A stretch of 14,175 bases of DNA from NCBI GenBank assembly GCA_023429985.1, contig JAEZCV010000223.1:1-14175 (forward strand), given 5' to 3'. Of this stretch, positions 1 through 7,289 are shown piece after piece. Within the stretch, counting starts at the first letter, position 1; each line of letters opens with the position of its first letter. The stretch comes from Bacteroidota bacterium (GTDB taxonomy: Bacteria > Bacteroidota > Bacteroidia > Chitinophagales > Chitinophagaceae). Under the pieces are notes generated by a model. It was not told the DNA's origin and made no database searches. It was given only the letters and a program-made list of their open reading frames with translations. The position numbers were made by a program, and so were the translations under genes.

Positions 1-344
1 TGAATAATTACCCGTTGCCCCGGTGCTATCTGGTGATCAACACCACCATTACGTTTCAAATAAATCAAACCTTCATTCGTAATATAATTTACAAACCAGC
101 TGATCTCATCTACGTGGGCTTCAATCACCACTTTAAAAGGATGCTTTGGATTGATTACACCAACTGCAGTACCATAGGGGTCTGTAAAAGTTTCATCTAC
201 AAAGGGTTTAATATAGTCGAGCCAGAGTTTTTGACCTTTAAATTCAAAACCCACCGGTGAGGGGGTATTGATATAATTCCTGAAAAATGACATGGAATGA
301 TCGGTAATAACGGAAGTGTCTTTCTTTTTGCCTGCTTTTGCCAT
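1..344 (-). CDS. M42-family metallopeptidase (glutamyl aminopeptidase/FrvX-like), N-terminal part, cut by window edge
   Basis: The gene reads leftward from an ATG at 344-342 and stays open to position 1, giving 114 complete codons; the C-terminus lies outside the window. Visible features are the TPSPVGFE stretch (about residues 27-34), typical of the M42/M20 N-terminal region, and AHVDEISWFV (about 76-85). The latter corresponds to the M42 metal-binding HxDEIGF segment, with His77 and Asp79 as likely metal-site residues. M42 enzymes are cytoplasmic, dinuclear-metal aminopeptidases that trim peptides and often form large tetrahedral shells. The start lies 8 bp after the stop of the UbiA-like gene, so the two are probably co-transcribed. 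A TAATTTTT sequence at 355-348 could also give a very short leader of its own. The family call is fairly sure; substrate preference and the remaining metal ligands cannot be seen. Confidence 0.8.
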   Translation of the reverse strand, partial: MAKAGKKKDTSVITDHSMSFFRNYINTPSPVGFEFKGQKLWLDYIKPFVDETFTDPYGTAVGVINPKHPFKVVIEAHVDEISWFVNYITNEGLIYLKRNGGVDHQIAPGQRVII

Positions 345-352
345 GATAAAAA

Positions 353-1198
353 TTATCGGGCAAATTTAGCTAAAACCATTAAAGGAGCCGATAAGATCAT
401 CAGTCCGTCTAAAACAAAATAATAATTGAAGTCGCTCGTGTGTTTTTTAAAATAGCCATAGAGCAGGCCGAGAGGCACTCCAGGAAGCAGCAGAATGGCA
501 ATTTCAAGGTAGGTAAAATAGGGAAGAAGGAGGATGGATGAAGCCAGGAAAATAAAAAAGCTGGTCCAGAATAACCTGTTTATACCTTTTTCGGAAAATG
601 CTGTAATCATGGAGCGGATGTTTTCTTTTTTATCTATTTCCCTGTCGCGGTAATCAAAGATGATGCAGATGCAATAAATGAAAAAGAAACGGTTAACAAG
701 GTAAAAGACAAAACCTGTTGTGGATGTCAGTCCGCCAATGAGTAAGGGCAGGCCCGAGGTAACGTGCATCCAGGCGAGGGAAAGAAATATGGTTTTACCA
801 ATGGCGAGCCGCCTGAAAATATTAAATGAGGGCAATGGGATTTTGGGTGCCGAATAAATAAAAGTGAAGAGTGCTGTTATAGCCAGGTAATGAAAATGAT
901 CAATGAGCAAAAAAGCAAACCATGCGGAGGCCAGCAAAGCTGAAATTGAAAGAACAAAATGCAGTTGGCGGTTATGAATATTGAAACTGATCTTTTTCGA
1001 AACTCTTTCACCCTGCCGGGTCAAAAACCAGTGAAAGTTATAGGAAGAAACAGTACCGCAAAAGATAAAAGCATATAAAGCTTTGGGTGCCTTTACGTCA
1101 AAAAGAAGGCAGCTTTGCCAGGTCATGAAAACGGCCCCTATGGCAATAAAAAGGCTGCTAAAGATGAAAAAATCAAATAATTTTTTAAGAATGGCCAA
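353..1198 (-). CDS. UbiA-like polytopic membrane protein
   Basis: A 281-residue, strongly hydrophobic protein with about seven to nine predicted membrane spans. UbiA-superfamily prenyltransferases move isoprenoid chains onto aromatic or other acceptors in the membrane and use two Asp-rich motifs to bind Mg-diphosphate. Here the second motif is recognisable as DYRDREID (Asp182, Asp185, Asp189), followed by KKENIRSM. At the place expected for the first NDxxD motif the sequence reads YNFHWFLT (residues 53-60), which keeps an Asn but lacks the aspartates. The start is TTG at 1198-1196, one base after the stop of the upstream lipoprotein. The first in-frame ATG (residue 25) would remove the first membrane helix, so TTG is preferred. 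It is followed 8 bp later by the M42 peptidase gene. The protein may be a divergent or non-prenylating family member; substrate and product are unknown. Confidence 0.65.
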   Translation of the reverse strand: MAILKKLFDFFIFSSLFIAIGAVFMTWQSCLLFDVKAPKALYAFIFCGTVSSYNFHWFLTRQGERVSKKISFNIHNRQLHFVLSISALLASAWFAFLLIDHFHYLAITALFTFIYSAPKIPLPSFNIFRRLAIGKTIFLSLAWMHVTSGLPLLIGGLTSTTGFVFYLVNRFFFIYCICIIFDYRDREIDKKENIRSMITAFSEKGINRLFWTSFFIFLASSILLLPYFTYLEIAILLLPGVPLGLLYGYFKKHTSDFNYYFVLDGLMILSAPLMVLAKFAR

Positions 1199-1199
1199 T

Positions 1200-1655
1200 T
1201 TACCTGATTACAATAACACTGGTAGATACGGTGTCGCTGCGGTTCCCGGCGGCGTCCTTGACCCAGAATTTTAAATTCATGGTATCGGGTTCAAACTGCT
1301 GGGGCGTTGATCCGGGAATATTTATGGCATTGATACCAAAAACAAGACCGTTCTGGTATTCCAGGTCTAGTTGGATCTCGGCTTTGGTAGCGGTGGGATG
1401 ATCGGGAATTTTATAAGGAATGGGGTTTCTAAACTGTGGGTTTTTAATATTCAGTCGTTCACGCACCACGAATATAGAATCGGTAACATCGCCTTCTTTA
1501 TCTGTTACTTCCAGGATTACCCTGAATAAACTGTTAACGGGGAGTATCTCTGTACTTTGAGAAACAACTTTCAGGGTGGGTTTGGTTTCGAATTTATCTT
1601 TGCTGCAGGAAAAGGCCACTGCAGCCAGGAATAAGTATACAATTGTTTTTTTCAT
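1200..1655 (-). CDS. small outer-surface-type lipoprotein of unknown function
   Basis: A 151-residue protein with a type II signal peptide: a KK n-region, a hydrophobic stretch (residues 5-15) and a lipobox AFSC with Cys17 as the lipidation site. The mature N-terminus begins C-SKDKFE. Charged and acidic residues just after the lipid cysteine are known in Bacteroidota as a surface-export signal, so an outer-membrane location, possibly surface-exposed, is likely. The rest alternates hydrophobic strands with KDAAGNRSD- and TDKEGDVTD-type turns, which suggests an Ig-like or cadherin-like beta-sandwich; this is an inference from pattern only. The ATG at 1655 is only 23 bp from the divergent LuxE-like gene. 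A TAAATTTG box at 1674-1667 fits the Bacteroidota -7 element but has no clear -33 TTG. The gene ends one base before the UbiA-like start, so the two are transcriptionally and probably translationally coupled. Confidence 0.7.
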   Translation of the reverse strand: MKKTIVYLFLAAVAFSCSKDKFETKPTLKVVSQSTEILPVNSLFRVILEVTDKEGDVTDSIFVVRERLNIKNPQFRNPIPYKIPDHPTATKAEIQLDLEYQNGLVFGINAINIPGSTPQQFEPDTMNLKFWVKDAAGNRSDTVSTSVIVIR

Positions 1656-1678
1656 AAATCTATAACCAAATTTAAGCT

Positions 1679-2680
1679 ATGCCACCGGAAATACCTAAAC
1701 CCCAGGAACTAGAGGAAAAGGTATTTGGCATTAGCAACGATGAATCATTCCAGACTATTGCCCTGGAGGTATATAACTTCCAGTTTCATAACAATATTTT
1801 ATACCGGCGTTTTTCACTTGCAATGGGTAAAGAGCCTTCCATGGTAAGAAGTACCGGGGATATACCCTTTTTACCAATTTCATTTTTTAAAACCCACGAG
1901 GTAAGAACTACTGCATTTGAAACCCAATTAATTTTTGAAAGCAGCGGAACCACAGGTTCGGTAAACAGCAAACATTTTATAAAGAAACCCTCCTTATACG
2001 AGAAAAGTTTTTTAAGAGGTTTTGAAAACTACTTCGGAGAGCCTGGTAATTTTTGCATTCTTGGACTGCTGCCCAGTTACCTGGAAAGAAAAAATTCTTC
2101 GCTGGTTTATATGGTGCATGAATTAATTAAAAAAAGTGGGCATAAAAAAAGCGGATTTTATTTGAATGATCATGAAAAATTAAAAAATGTACTGCTTTCC
2201 CTGGAGCAGGAAGGACAGGAAACAATTTTATTTGGTGTGAGTTATGCATTGCTTGATTTTGCAGATGATTTTCCCATGCAATTAAAATATACACGAGTAG
2301 TTGAAACCGGCGGCATGAAAGGAAGAAGAAAAGAACTGACCAAACCAGAATTATACAATGCTTTAAAAAAAGGTTTAGGTATTGATAAAGTGTATGCCGA
2401 ATATGGAATGACGGAATTACTATCGCAGGCTTATGCAGAGAATGGCTTGTATACTACACCACCGTGGATGAAGGTATTTATGCGCGACGAAACCGATCCA
2501 TTGAGTTATGTAGAAAATGGAAGACCGGGCGTGATGAATGTAATTGATCTTGCCAATTTATATTCATGCAGTTTTATTGCAACTGAGGATGCAGGTAAGT
2601 ATATAAATGGAAAGTTTGAGGTGCTGGGCAGAATCAATAACAGTGATATCAGAGGATGCAGTTTAATGGTGGCTGAATAG
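1679..2680 (+). CDS. LuxE-family acyl-protein synthetase / acyl-adenylating enzyme
   Basis: A 333-residue soluble protein. LuxE-type enzymes are adenylate-forming ligases that activate a fatty acid with ATP and transfer the acyl group onto a protein cysteine; in bioluminescent bacteria this feeds the reductase LuxC. Visible family marks are the P-loop-like SSGTTGS (residues 88-94), the ETGGMKGR stretch (209-216) and the YGMTE adenylation motif (242-246), all in the expected order. No luxC, luxA or luxB homologue lies next to it, so a role in light emission is not suggested. Related Bacteroidota proteins occur in diverse settings and may activate small acids or lipid precursors. The start ATG at 1679 gives the expected length. 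The gene diverges from the lipoprotein across 23 bp, so its promoter must lie partly inside the lipoprotein's coding region. No hairpin terminator follows directly; the nearest strong one is at 3111. Confidence 0.75.
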   Translation: MPPEIPKPQELEEKVFGISNDESFQTIALEVYNFQFHNNILYRRFSLAMGKEPSMVRSTGDIPFLPISFFKTHEVRTTAFETQLIFESSGTTGSVNSKHFIKKPSLYEKSFLRGFENYFGEPGNFCILGLLPSYLERKNSSLVYMVHELIKKSGHKKSGFYLNDHEKLKNVLLSLEQEGQETILFGVSYALLDFADDFPMQLKYTRVVETGGMKGRRKELTKPELYNALKKGLGIDKVYAEYGMTELLSQAYAENGLYTTPPWMKVFMRDETDPLSYVENGRPGVMNVIDLANLYSCSFIATEDAGKYINGKFEVLGRINNSDIRGCSLMVAE

Positions 2681-2900
2681 CAAAAATGAAGATCAAAACA
2701 TACTACAAAAATTCCACTAGTTTATCTAAGTGTTATACAGTGATAATTCGTATTTATCCAGAATAGAAATCGTAAATTTCCGAGACAATTATTGGTCTAT
2801 TTACGAGTGGCTAAGTAAATACCATAATTGCAAAATAGGGTGGAAATCCAATTGTTCAGGAGTTCGCTTATACCTACATTTGAATAGAAATTGATCGCAG

Positions 2901-3052
2901 CCAATCCTTGAAAACCAAAACTAATCCAAATCCAATCCATTGAAAGGCCATGGTGAAGATCAGTTTCAAAAATCCAAATCCATTGAATAGGCCCGTTTTT
3001 ATCCAAACCCTTGAAGACCGCGGATCAATCCGCTATCCAATCCTTTGAAAAC
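2901..3052. repeat. five degenerate direct repeats of CCAATCC-TTGAAA
   Basis: Copies lie at 2901-2916 (CCAATCCTTGAAAACC), 2932-2947 (CCAATCCATTGAAAGG), 2974-2991 (CCAAATCCATTGAATAGG), 3003-3019 (CCAAACCCTTGAAGACC) and 3037-3052 (CCAATCCTTTGAAAAC). Start-to-start spacings are 31, 42, 29 and 34 bp, too irregular for a CRISPR array, and the intervening stretches are short (13-26 bp) and partly derived from the same motif. A short inverted repeat GCGGAT/ATCCGC lies at 3020-3033 between the fourth and fifth copies. The cluster ends 60 bp before a strong terminator. It could be a decayed repeat array, iterons or protein-binding sites, or part of a structured transcript. Confidence 0.6.
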
Positions 3053-3110
3053 TAAAAGGCGTCCGACTATGAAAAGAACTTAACAAGACTATTTCACGCC
3101 TTAAATATTG

Positions 3111-3143
3111 ATCCCCTCTTTTAAGAGGGGATTTTTATTTTAT
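3111..3143 (+). terminator. Rho-independent terminator
   Basis: A perfect 10-bp stem, ATCCCCTCTT paired with AAGAGGGGAT across a TT centre (3111-3132), is followed by TTTTTATTTT. It can end rightward transcripts from the LuxE-like gene, whose stop is 430 bp upstream, or a transcript that starts inside the repeat cluster. The left flank is not A-rich enough for it to work well in the other direction. Confidence 0.8.
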
Positions 3144-3160
3144 CTCCAACCAAAAAAATG

Positions 3161-3200
3161 GAACGCAGATGTCGCACATTGGCCGGATTAGCACAGATTG
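3161..3200. repeat. decayed CGCAGAT-type intergenic repeat
   Basis: The stretch contains GAACGCAGATGTCGCACATT followed by GGCCGGATTAGCACAGATTG. It is made of repeated CGCAGAT/GGAT/ACAGATT words with drift between them. From general experience, such word-repeats are dispersed in intergenic DNA of Bacteroidota and some other bacteria; only one degraded copy is visible here and its function is unknown. Confidence 0.4.
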
Positions 3201-3404
3201 AATTTTTTCCGGCTACAATATCCTCTGAATTGCGAGAATATTGACAAAGTATTAGTAACACGCATAGGTTTGCTTTCCTTTTGATGAAACCGGTCTCAAC
3301 TTTCTCTAAAAAAAATTTTCTTACTGCTTAGTTTAATTTCTTCTATGGGCATTATAGTTGTATTGGGGAGGGGATTAAATGCTAACAATTAAAATTTTAT
3401 AATT

Positions 3405-4250
3405 ATGAAAAAGACCATTCTCGCATTGTGCCTGGCAGGAAGCTGCAATGCCGTGTTTGCACAGGTTACCCAGGATTCAATGAAAACACAGGAAACCATT
3501 TACACTACCACCAGTGCTGAACTGCATAAAAATCATCATACAATTTACAGGGACACATCACTAACCGCAACAGGCGATTACAGTGCTTACGGCGTTACAT
3601 CGGCAACAGTACCCAGTTCGGTTCAGGGATTTTTCGACAGGGATTATCCAACTGCAGGAACAGTTACATGGAGAATGAAAGGTCCGTGGTATCATGCAAC
3701 TTATAATAAAAATGGAAGGTACTCGCATGTATATTATAACGATGCCGGAAAATCATATAAAGTTTCATTACCGGTAACGCAGAACTATGTTCCGGATGAT
3801 ATTATTGCGCGTGTAAGCGATATGTTTGGCGATATGGTTTATGATGTGGCCACCATTAAAGGATCAAATGGTAAAGATCTTTATCATGTAAGAACACTTG
3901 AAAATGGTGAAATGCGCTCACAATGGATTGGCGATGACGGAGCTACCGTAACTGATCCTTACCGCAACGATTCTGTTGCTACCGACTGGAATACATCTTC
4001 AACCGGCAGCAATCCTGCAAACAGTTCCATGCAAGATGCGGAACAGTCCACCCAGATTAATGATACATCAGCACCTGCAGTTAACAGCAGCCAGCCTGTT
4101 AATCGGGAGCAAACGCCACTGGTAGATGACCAGATGCCAATTAATGAACCCATGCCAGCAGGTGGTAGTGATGAAAATCCATCTGCAACTGATCCTTCCA
4201 GCAGTGCGGTATTGGACAGAAAGCAAAAGAGCAGGAATTATATTTCCTGA
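3405..4250 (+). CDS. secreted PepSY-like (BLIP-like fold) protein with disordered C-terminal tail
   Basis: A 281-residue protein with a Sec signal peptide: MKK, hydrophobic core ILALCLAGSCNAV, then a probable signal peptidase I cut after FAQ (residues 18-20). Residues about 65-185 contain two similar half-units. These are VPSSVQGFFDRDYPTAGTV followed by WRMKGPWYHATYN and a DAGK turn, and then VPDDIIARVSDMF followed by VYDVATIKGSNGKDLYHVRT. This is the usual layout of PepSY-like domains in Bacteroidota, which are periplasmic or secreted modules without known catalysis. From about residue 190 the chain is rich in Ser, Thr, Asn, Asp and Pro and is probably disordered. The ATG at 3405 has an AT-rich leader typical of the phylum. 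The gene stands alone and is closed by a strong terminator at 4274. Function is unknown; a secreted stress or inhibitor role is only a guess. Confidence 0.65.
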   Translation: MKKTILALCLAGSCNAVFAQVTQDSMKTQETIYTTTSAELHKNHHTIYRDTSLTATGDYSAYGVTSATVPSSVQGFFDRDYPTAGTVTWRMKGPWYHATYNKNGRYSHVYYNDAGKSYKVSLPVTQNYVPDDIIARVSDMFGDMVYDVATIKGSNGKDLYHVRTLENGEMRSQWIGDDGATVTDPYRNDSVATDWNTSSTGSNPANSSMQDAEQSTQINDTSAPAVNSSQPVNREQTPLVDDQMPINEPMPAGGSDENPSATDPSSSAVLDRKQKSRNYIS

Positions 4251-4273
4251 TAAGCAAAATATAAAAAACGAGG

Positions 4274-4297
4274 GCCCGGAAATTCCGGGCTTTTTTT
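4274..4297 (+). terminator. terminator between convergent genes, probably bidirectional
   Basis: The inverted repeat GCCCGGAA/TTCCGGGC at 4274-4290 around a single A is followed by seven T residues (4291-4297). It ends the PepSY-like gene 23 bp after its stop. On the minus strand the same stem is followed by CCTCG and then six T residues, so it can also end the two small genes that converge on it from the right. Confidence 0.85.
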
Positions 4298-4301
4298 ATT
4301 T

Positions 4302-4520
4302 CTATTGACGCGGCCTTAAAGGGAAATCGGCCGGAGAAGCATTATGATGGTGTTGAAGTTTATGATGCAATGCAAGTGAAAGGTCGGATAAAGTTTGTCT
4401 TTGAATTCTGACCTCCTCCCATGAAGCGCCTGAAAGAATTGCTGATTCAATTTCGCTTTCCTTGGTAGCGTAAAGATTTTTTAATATCTCAAGGTCGAGT
4501 TGAAGCAGGTTCTTTTTCAT
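4302..4520 (-). CDS. small helical protein, paralogue of the upstream small gene
   Basis: A 72-residue protein, mostly charged and probably two alpha-helices; no signal peptide or membrane span. It aligns with the 68-residue product of the next gene upstream over most of its length: both have a Leu-rich first helix, a Y.AK/TK word, an AILSGAS or MIHAGGS turn, then a second helix ending in ALHH or ALQHE. The start ATG at 4520-4518 overlaps the upstream TGA as ATGA and is preceded by AGGA about 6 bp away, so translation is probably coupled. The C-terminal tail is His-rich (HHKLQHHH). I do not recognise the family. It could be a structural or regulatory pair partner; nothing marks it as a toxin or antitoxin beyond the size and overlap. 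Confidence 0.6.
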   Translation of the reverse strand: MKKNLLQLDLEILKNLYATKESEIESAILSGASWEEVRIQRQTLSDLSLALHHKLQHHHNASPADFPLRPRQ

Positions 4521-4723
4521 AGTTCCTGTTTAAAAAATTTTTTCCCAGGCATTTGTACTGAATGCATGGTTTCATGTTGAAGTGCAAAAGCGATATCAGT
4601 GGCTTCCTTCATTATATTGTCAATTATAATTTGCGAACCGCCTGCATGGATCATTTTTTTTAGCTGGCAGATCTTAGCATTATATGATTTCTCCAGGTGC
4701 CTGATCTTTTGATTAAGCTGCAT
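4517..4723 (-). CDS. small helical protein, first gene of a paralogous pair
   Basis: A 68-residue basic protein predicted to be mostly helical, with LEKSYNAKICQLKKMI (about residues 10-25) then a GGSQ turn and a second helix with DIAFALQHETMH (about 43-54). It resembles the product of the downstream overlapping gene, especially the Gly-containing turn and the ALQHE/ALHHK word, so the pair probably arose by tandem duplication. The ATG at 4723-4721 has GGAA directly in front. It diverges from the histidine kinase gene across 192 bp that contain two dyad symmetries. Function is unknown; no DNA-binding or catalytic motif is seen. The overlap and shared residues, and not only the open frame, support that it is real. 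Confidence 0.55.
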   Translation of the reverse strand: MQLNQKIRHLEKSYNAKICQLKKMIHAGGSQIIIDNIMKEATDIAFALQHETMHSVQMPGKKFFKQEL

Positions 4724-4749
4724 TTCCAGGATAGTGGTTTAAACGGCAG

Positions 4750-4783
4750 GGGCAAATACTGTTCCATTCAACTGCATTTGCCC
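4750..4783. promoter_or_regulatory. inverted repeat in the divergent intergenic region
   Basis: The arms GGGCAAAT (4750-4757) and ATTTGCCC (4776-4783) are perfect inverted repeats separated by 18 bases, lying just upstream of the small-gene pair. A second imperfect dyad, GGAAATAA (4815-4822) with TTATTTTCC (4837-4845), lies between this one and the kinase start. Either could be an operator or a leader hairpin for the two divergent units. No matching sites were found elsewhere in the window. Confidence 0.3.
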
Positions 4784-4915
4784 GGGTATTTTTAAGAAAC
4801 AAGAAGTTTTACCTGGAAATAACGGTTTTAATTGCTTTATTTTCCGGGCTCAATTTATTATCTAAGTATATTTATTAAACAGCAACTTACTCTTAACCAT
4901 TAGGATATAAAGATT

Positions 4916-7261
4916 TTGATACCAGCTGAATTATTTGAACTCCGCCCGGGCATCTGCGCAGTGGTACTGCCTGATGCTCCGGCATTTACTTTATCTTTTG
5001 CAAGCAATGATTTTGCATCGGTTCTGGACAAGGAAAAATCTGCCCTTCGGGGAAAGGGTTTTTTAGAATTTTTTGATGATAAGGCCGTAGGAGCTGAGCT
5101 GATTTATTCATTTGAGCAGCTGATTGAAAATAAATATCCTCAGCAATTACTGGTTCCTGGATATTTGAAGCAGGAAGACAATGCCAATTTCTGGAAAGTT
5201 ACCAACACACCTGTATTGAATAAGCAGGGGGAAGTTGAATATATTATTCATTGTGCGGATAATACAGGATATAATGTGAGGGCAGAAGGCATAGAAAAAG
5301 CCTACAATCTTTTTATGAATGCGCCTGTGATTATAGGCGTTTTGCGTGGGGAGAATTATGTTATTGATCTTGCCAATGAAGGATTGCTTGATGTTTGGGG
5401 AAGAAAAGCCGATGTTATTGGAAAGCCATTGCTGGAAGCATTACCGGAATTAAAGGAGCAGGGTTTTATTGAATTGCTTGATAAGGTGCGGGAAACCGGC
5501 GAACCATTTTTTGCTTATGAATTTCCCATTACCCTGCACCGCAATGGAAATCCTGAAGTTTTTTACTTTGACTTTGTTTATAAAGCTATTTATGACGAGG
5601 GTGATACTGAAAAAGCAAGTGGAATAATAAGCGTTGGTCACGACGTAACTCCACAGGTTATTGCAAAGAAAAGAACTGAAGAAAGTGAATTGAAATACCG
5701 CCATTTATTTGAATCACTTGACCAGGGGTTTTGCTTATTGGAAATGATCTTCGGTGAAAATAATGAACCGCTCGATTATCGCTTTTTAGAAACAAATGCG
5801 GTGTTTGAAAAACAGACCGGCCTTGTTAACGCAAAAGGTAAATCGGTACTTGAACTGGTGCCCAACCTGGAAAAACACTGGCTTCAGTTATATGGAAATG
5901 TAGCTTTAACAGGAGAGTCTACCCGTTTTATTGAAGGTTCCGAGGCCATGGGTCGCTGGTTTGAGGTGTATGCATTTAAGATGGGTGGAAAAAGCAGTAA
6001 TACTGTTGCTTTATTGTTTACCAATATTACAGAGAGAAAGCATAATGAAGAAGCTTTGCAGCAAAGTGAAAGGAACTTAAGAAACACTATTCTGCAGGCA
6101 CCTGTAGCCATGAGCATTTTGCGGGGGCCTGAATTTATTGTGGAAATAGCCAACCAAAGAATGTACGAGTTGTGGGGCAGGGGCGAAGCCGAACTTTCGG
6201 GAAGATCCATCTTTGAAGGCTTGCCGGAATCGAGCGACCAGGGCTATGAGGAGATATTAAATAAGGTGTACAAAAGTGGAGAACCTTTTAGCGCCAATGC
6301 AATTCCGGTTAATGTTCCGCGCAGAGAAGGAATAGAAACCATCTATACCAATTTATTGTATACGCCATTCCGGGAAGGAGATGGGAGCATTTCGGGAATT
6401 ATTGTGGTAGCTTCTGATGTTACAGACCAGGTAATGGCAAGAATGAAAATTGAGGACCTGGTAAAGGAAAGAACAGTTGAACTTGCCAGGGCAAATGAAA
6501 GCCTGGTGCATGCAAATGAAGAATTAAAAAGGTCGAATGAAAACCTGGAGGAATTTGCTTATGCCGCCTCTCACGATCTTAAAGAACCCATGCGAAAGAT
6601 CCAGCTTTTTTCAGAGCGATTAAAAGACAGGTTAATAGATGAATTAAAGCCGGAGGAGCGGCATTATTTTGACAGAATCTTACACGCTACCAACCGTATG
6701 AGTATTTTAATTGATGACCTGCTAATGTATTCTCATGTGAGTAAAGGCATAAGCCATGAAGAAATGATAGATCTCAACCAGAAGATAAAATTAATTATGG
6801 AAGACCTGGAGCTGGAGATCGAAGAAAAAAATGTGACCATAAAAGTTGACGAACTGCCGGTGGTAAAAGGCCAGCGGCGCCAGATACAACAACTGTTTCA
6901 AAACCTTATTGGAAATGCCATCAAATATGGGCGAAAAGATATTCCGCCAGTTATAAAAATTAGCTCCAGGAAGATTTCCGGCAGTGATGAACCCTTGCAT
7001 GTAAAAACAGAAAATCGCTTAAAAGATTATTACCTGATTGAAGTAAAGGATAACGGAATTGGTTTTGAGAAAGAAGATGCCGAACGCATTTTTAATGTGT
7101 TCACCAGGCTGCATGGAAATGCAGAGTATAAAGGAACAGGTGTAGGACTTTCCATTGCAAGGAAGGTGGTTGAAAATCATGGCGGAGCCATCTGGGCAGA
7201 AAGTAATCCTGGTGAGGGATCTAGTTTTAAAATTCTTTTTCCGGCGAATGGAGAGAAGTGA
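4916..7261 (+). CDS. cytoplasmic multi-PAS sensor histidine kinase
   Basis: A 781-residue sensor kinase that autophosphorylates on histidine and passes the phosphate to a response regulator. Order: a divergent PAS-like region (about 1-120), PAS (about 136-246), PAS (about 261-375), PAS (about 395-510), a coiled coil (about 510-545), a HisKA dimerisation domain with ASHDLKEP and phospho-acceptor His553, then a HATPase_c domain. The ATPase has the N box GNAIKY (Asn667), G1 box DNGIGFE (Asp712), F box IFNVFTRLH and G2 box GTGVGLS (from Gly740). PAS 2 and PAS 4 are clear internal duplicates, sharing the AP-V--(V/I)LRG, LWGR/VWGR and SGEPF/TGEPF words. There is no membrane span or signal peptide, so it senses something inside the cell. 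The start is TTG at 4916 with GGAT about 10 bp upstream; a stop lies five codons before, leaving no room for an ATG. No response regulator is adjacent, so it is an orphan kinase. Confidence 0.9.
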   Translation: MIPAELFELRPGICAVVLPDAPAFTLSFASNDFASVLDKEKSALRGKGFLEFFDDKAVGAELIYSFEQLIENKYPQQLLVPGYLKQEDNANFWKVTNTPVLNKQGEVEYIIHCADNTGYNVRAEGIEKAYNLFMNAPVIIGVLRGENYVIDLANEGLLDVWGRKADVIGKPLLEALPELKEQGFIELLDKVRETGEPFFAYEFPITLHRNGNPEVFYFDFVYKAIYDEGDTEKASGIISVGHDVTPQVIAKKRTEESELKYRHLFESLDQGFCLLEMIFGENNEPLDYRFLETNAVFEKQTGLVNAKGKSVLELVPNLEKHWLQLYGNVALTGESTRFIEGSEAMGRWFEVYAFKMGGKSSNTVALLFTNITERKHNEEALQQSERNLRNTILQAPVAMSILRGPEFIVEIANQRMYELWGRGEAELSGRSIFEGLPESSDQGYEEILNKVYKSGEPFSANAIPVNVPRREGIETIYTNLLYTPFREGDGSISGIIVVASDVTDQVMARMKIEDLVKERTVELARANESLVHANEELKRSNENLEEFAYAASHDLKEPMRKIQLFSERLKDRLIDELKPEERHYFDRILHATNRMSILIDDLLMYSHVSKGISHEEMIDLNQKIKLIMEDLELEIEEKNVTIKVDELPVVKGQRRQIQQLFQNLIGNAIKYGRKDIPPVIKISSRKISGSDEPLHVKTENRLKDYYLIEVKDNGIGFEKEDAERIFNVFTRLHGNAEYKGTGVGLSIARKVVENHGGAIWAESNPGEGSSFKILFPANGEK

Positions 7262-7269
7262 GTAGTGAG

Positions 7270-7289
7270 CCTGCCTGCTGGCAGGCAGG
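7270..7289. repeat. 20-bp palindromic unit (variant) between kinase and AraC genes
   Basis: CCTGCCTGCTGGCAGGCAGG: 9-bp perfect arms with a TG centre, one base different from the copy at 10193-10212. It starts 9 bases after the kinase stop. Removing the unit joins AGTGAGTAGTGAG to TAGTGAATA, leaving a short tandem of AGTGAGT words, which suggests the unit was placed inside that tandem. It could also form a hairpin at the 3' end of the kinase transcript, but no T-tract follows. Confidence 0.75.

Larger units (their letters stand above)
2681..3404. other. 724-bp intergenic region, repeat-bearing, no credible gene
   Basis: No open frame here looks like a gene. The only notable frame, a 69-codon one at 2797-3006 on the minus strand, is made of the repeat motif and reads as Trp/Ile-rich nonsense. 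The first 200 bp are AT-rich and featureless. Positions 2901-3052 contain a degenerate direct-repeat cluster, 3111-3143 a strong terminator reading rightward, and 3161-3200 a decayed CGCAGAT-type motif. The last 100 bp are AT-rich leader for the PepSY-like gene, with no promoter I can assign with confidence. Confidence 0.6.

Noticed and set aside
1679..2680. Bioluminescence (lux) operon
   Set aside because: Only the LuxE-like domain is present; no luciferase or acyl reductase gene lies nearby, and this domain is common in non-luminous Bacteroidota.
2797..3006. 69-codon minus-strand open frame with WIWIF/WIWISF words
   Set aside because: It is a by-product of the degenerate repeats; there is no ribosome site and the composition is odd.
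2901..3052. Possible CRISPR array
   Set aside because: Repeat words differ from each other, spacing varies from 29 to 42 bp, the intervals are too short for spacers, and no cas gene is near.
3959..4153. Minus-strand open frame inside the PepSY-like gene
   Set aside because: It is a shadow of the Ser/Thr/Asn-rich tail, with no start signal or conserved features.
4302..4723. Toxin-antitoxin system
   Set aside because: Size and overlap fit, but the two proteins resemble each other and neither shows a known toxin fold or an antitoxin DNA-binding motif.
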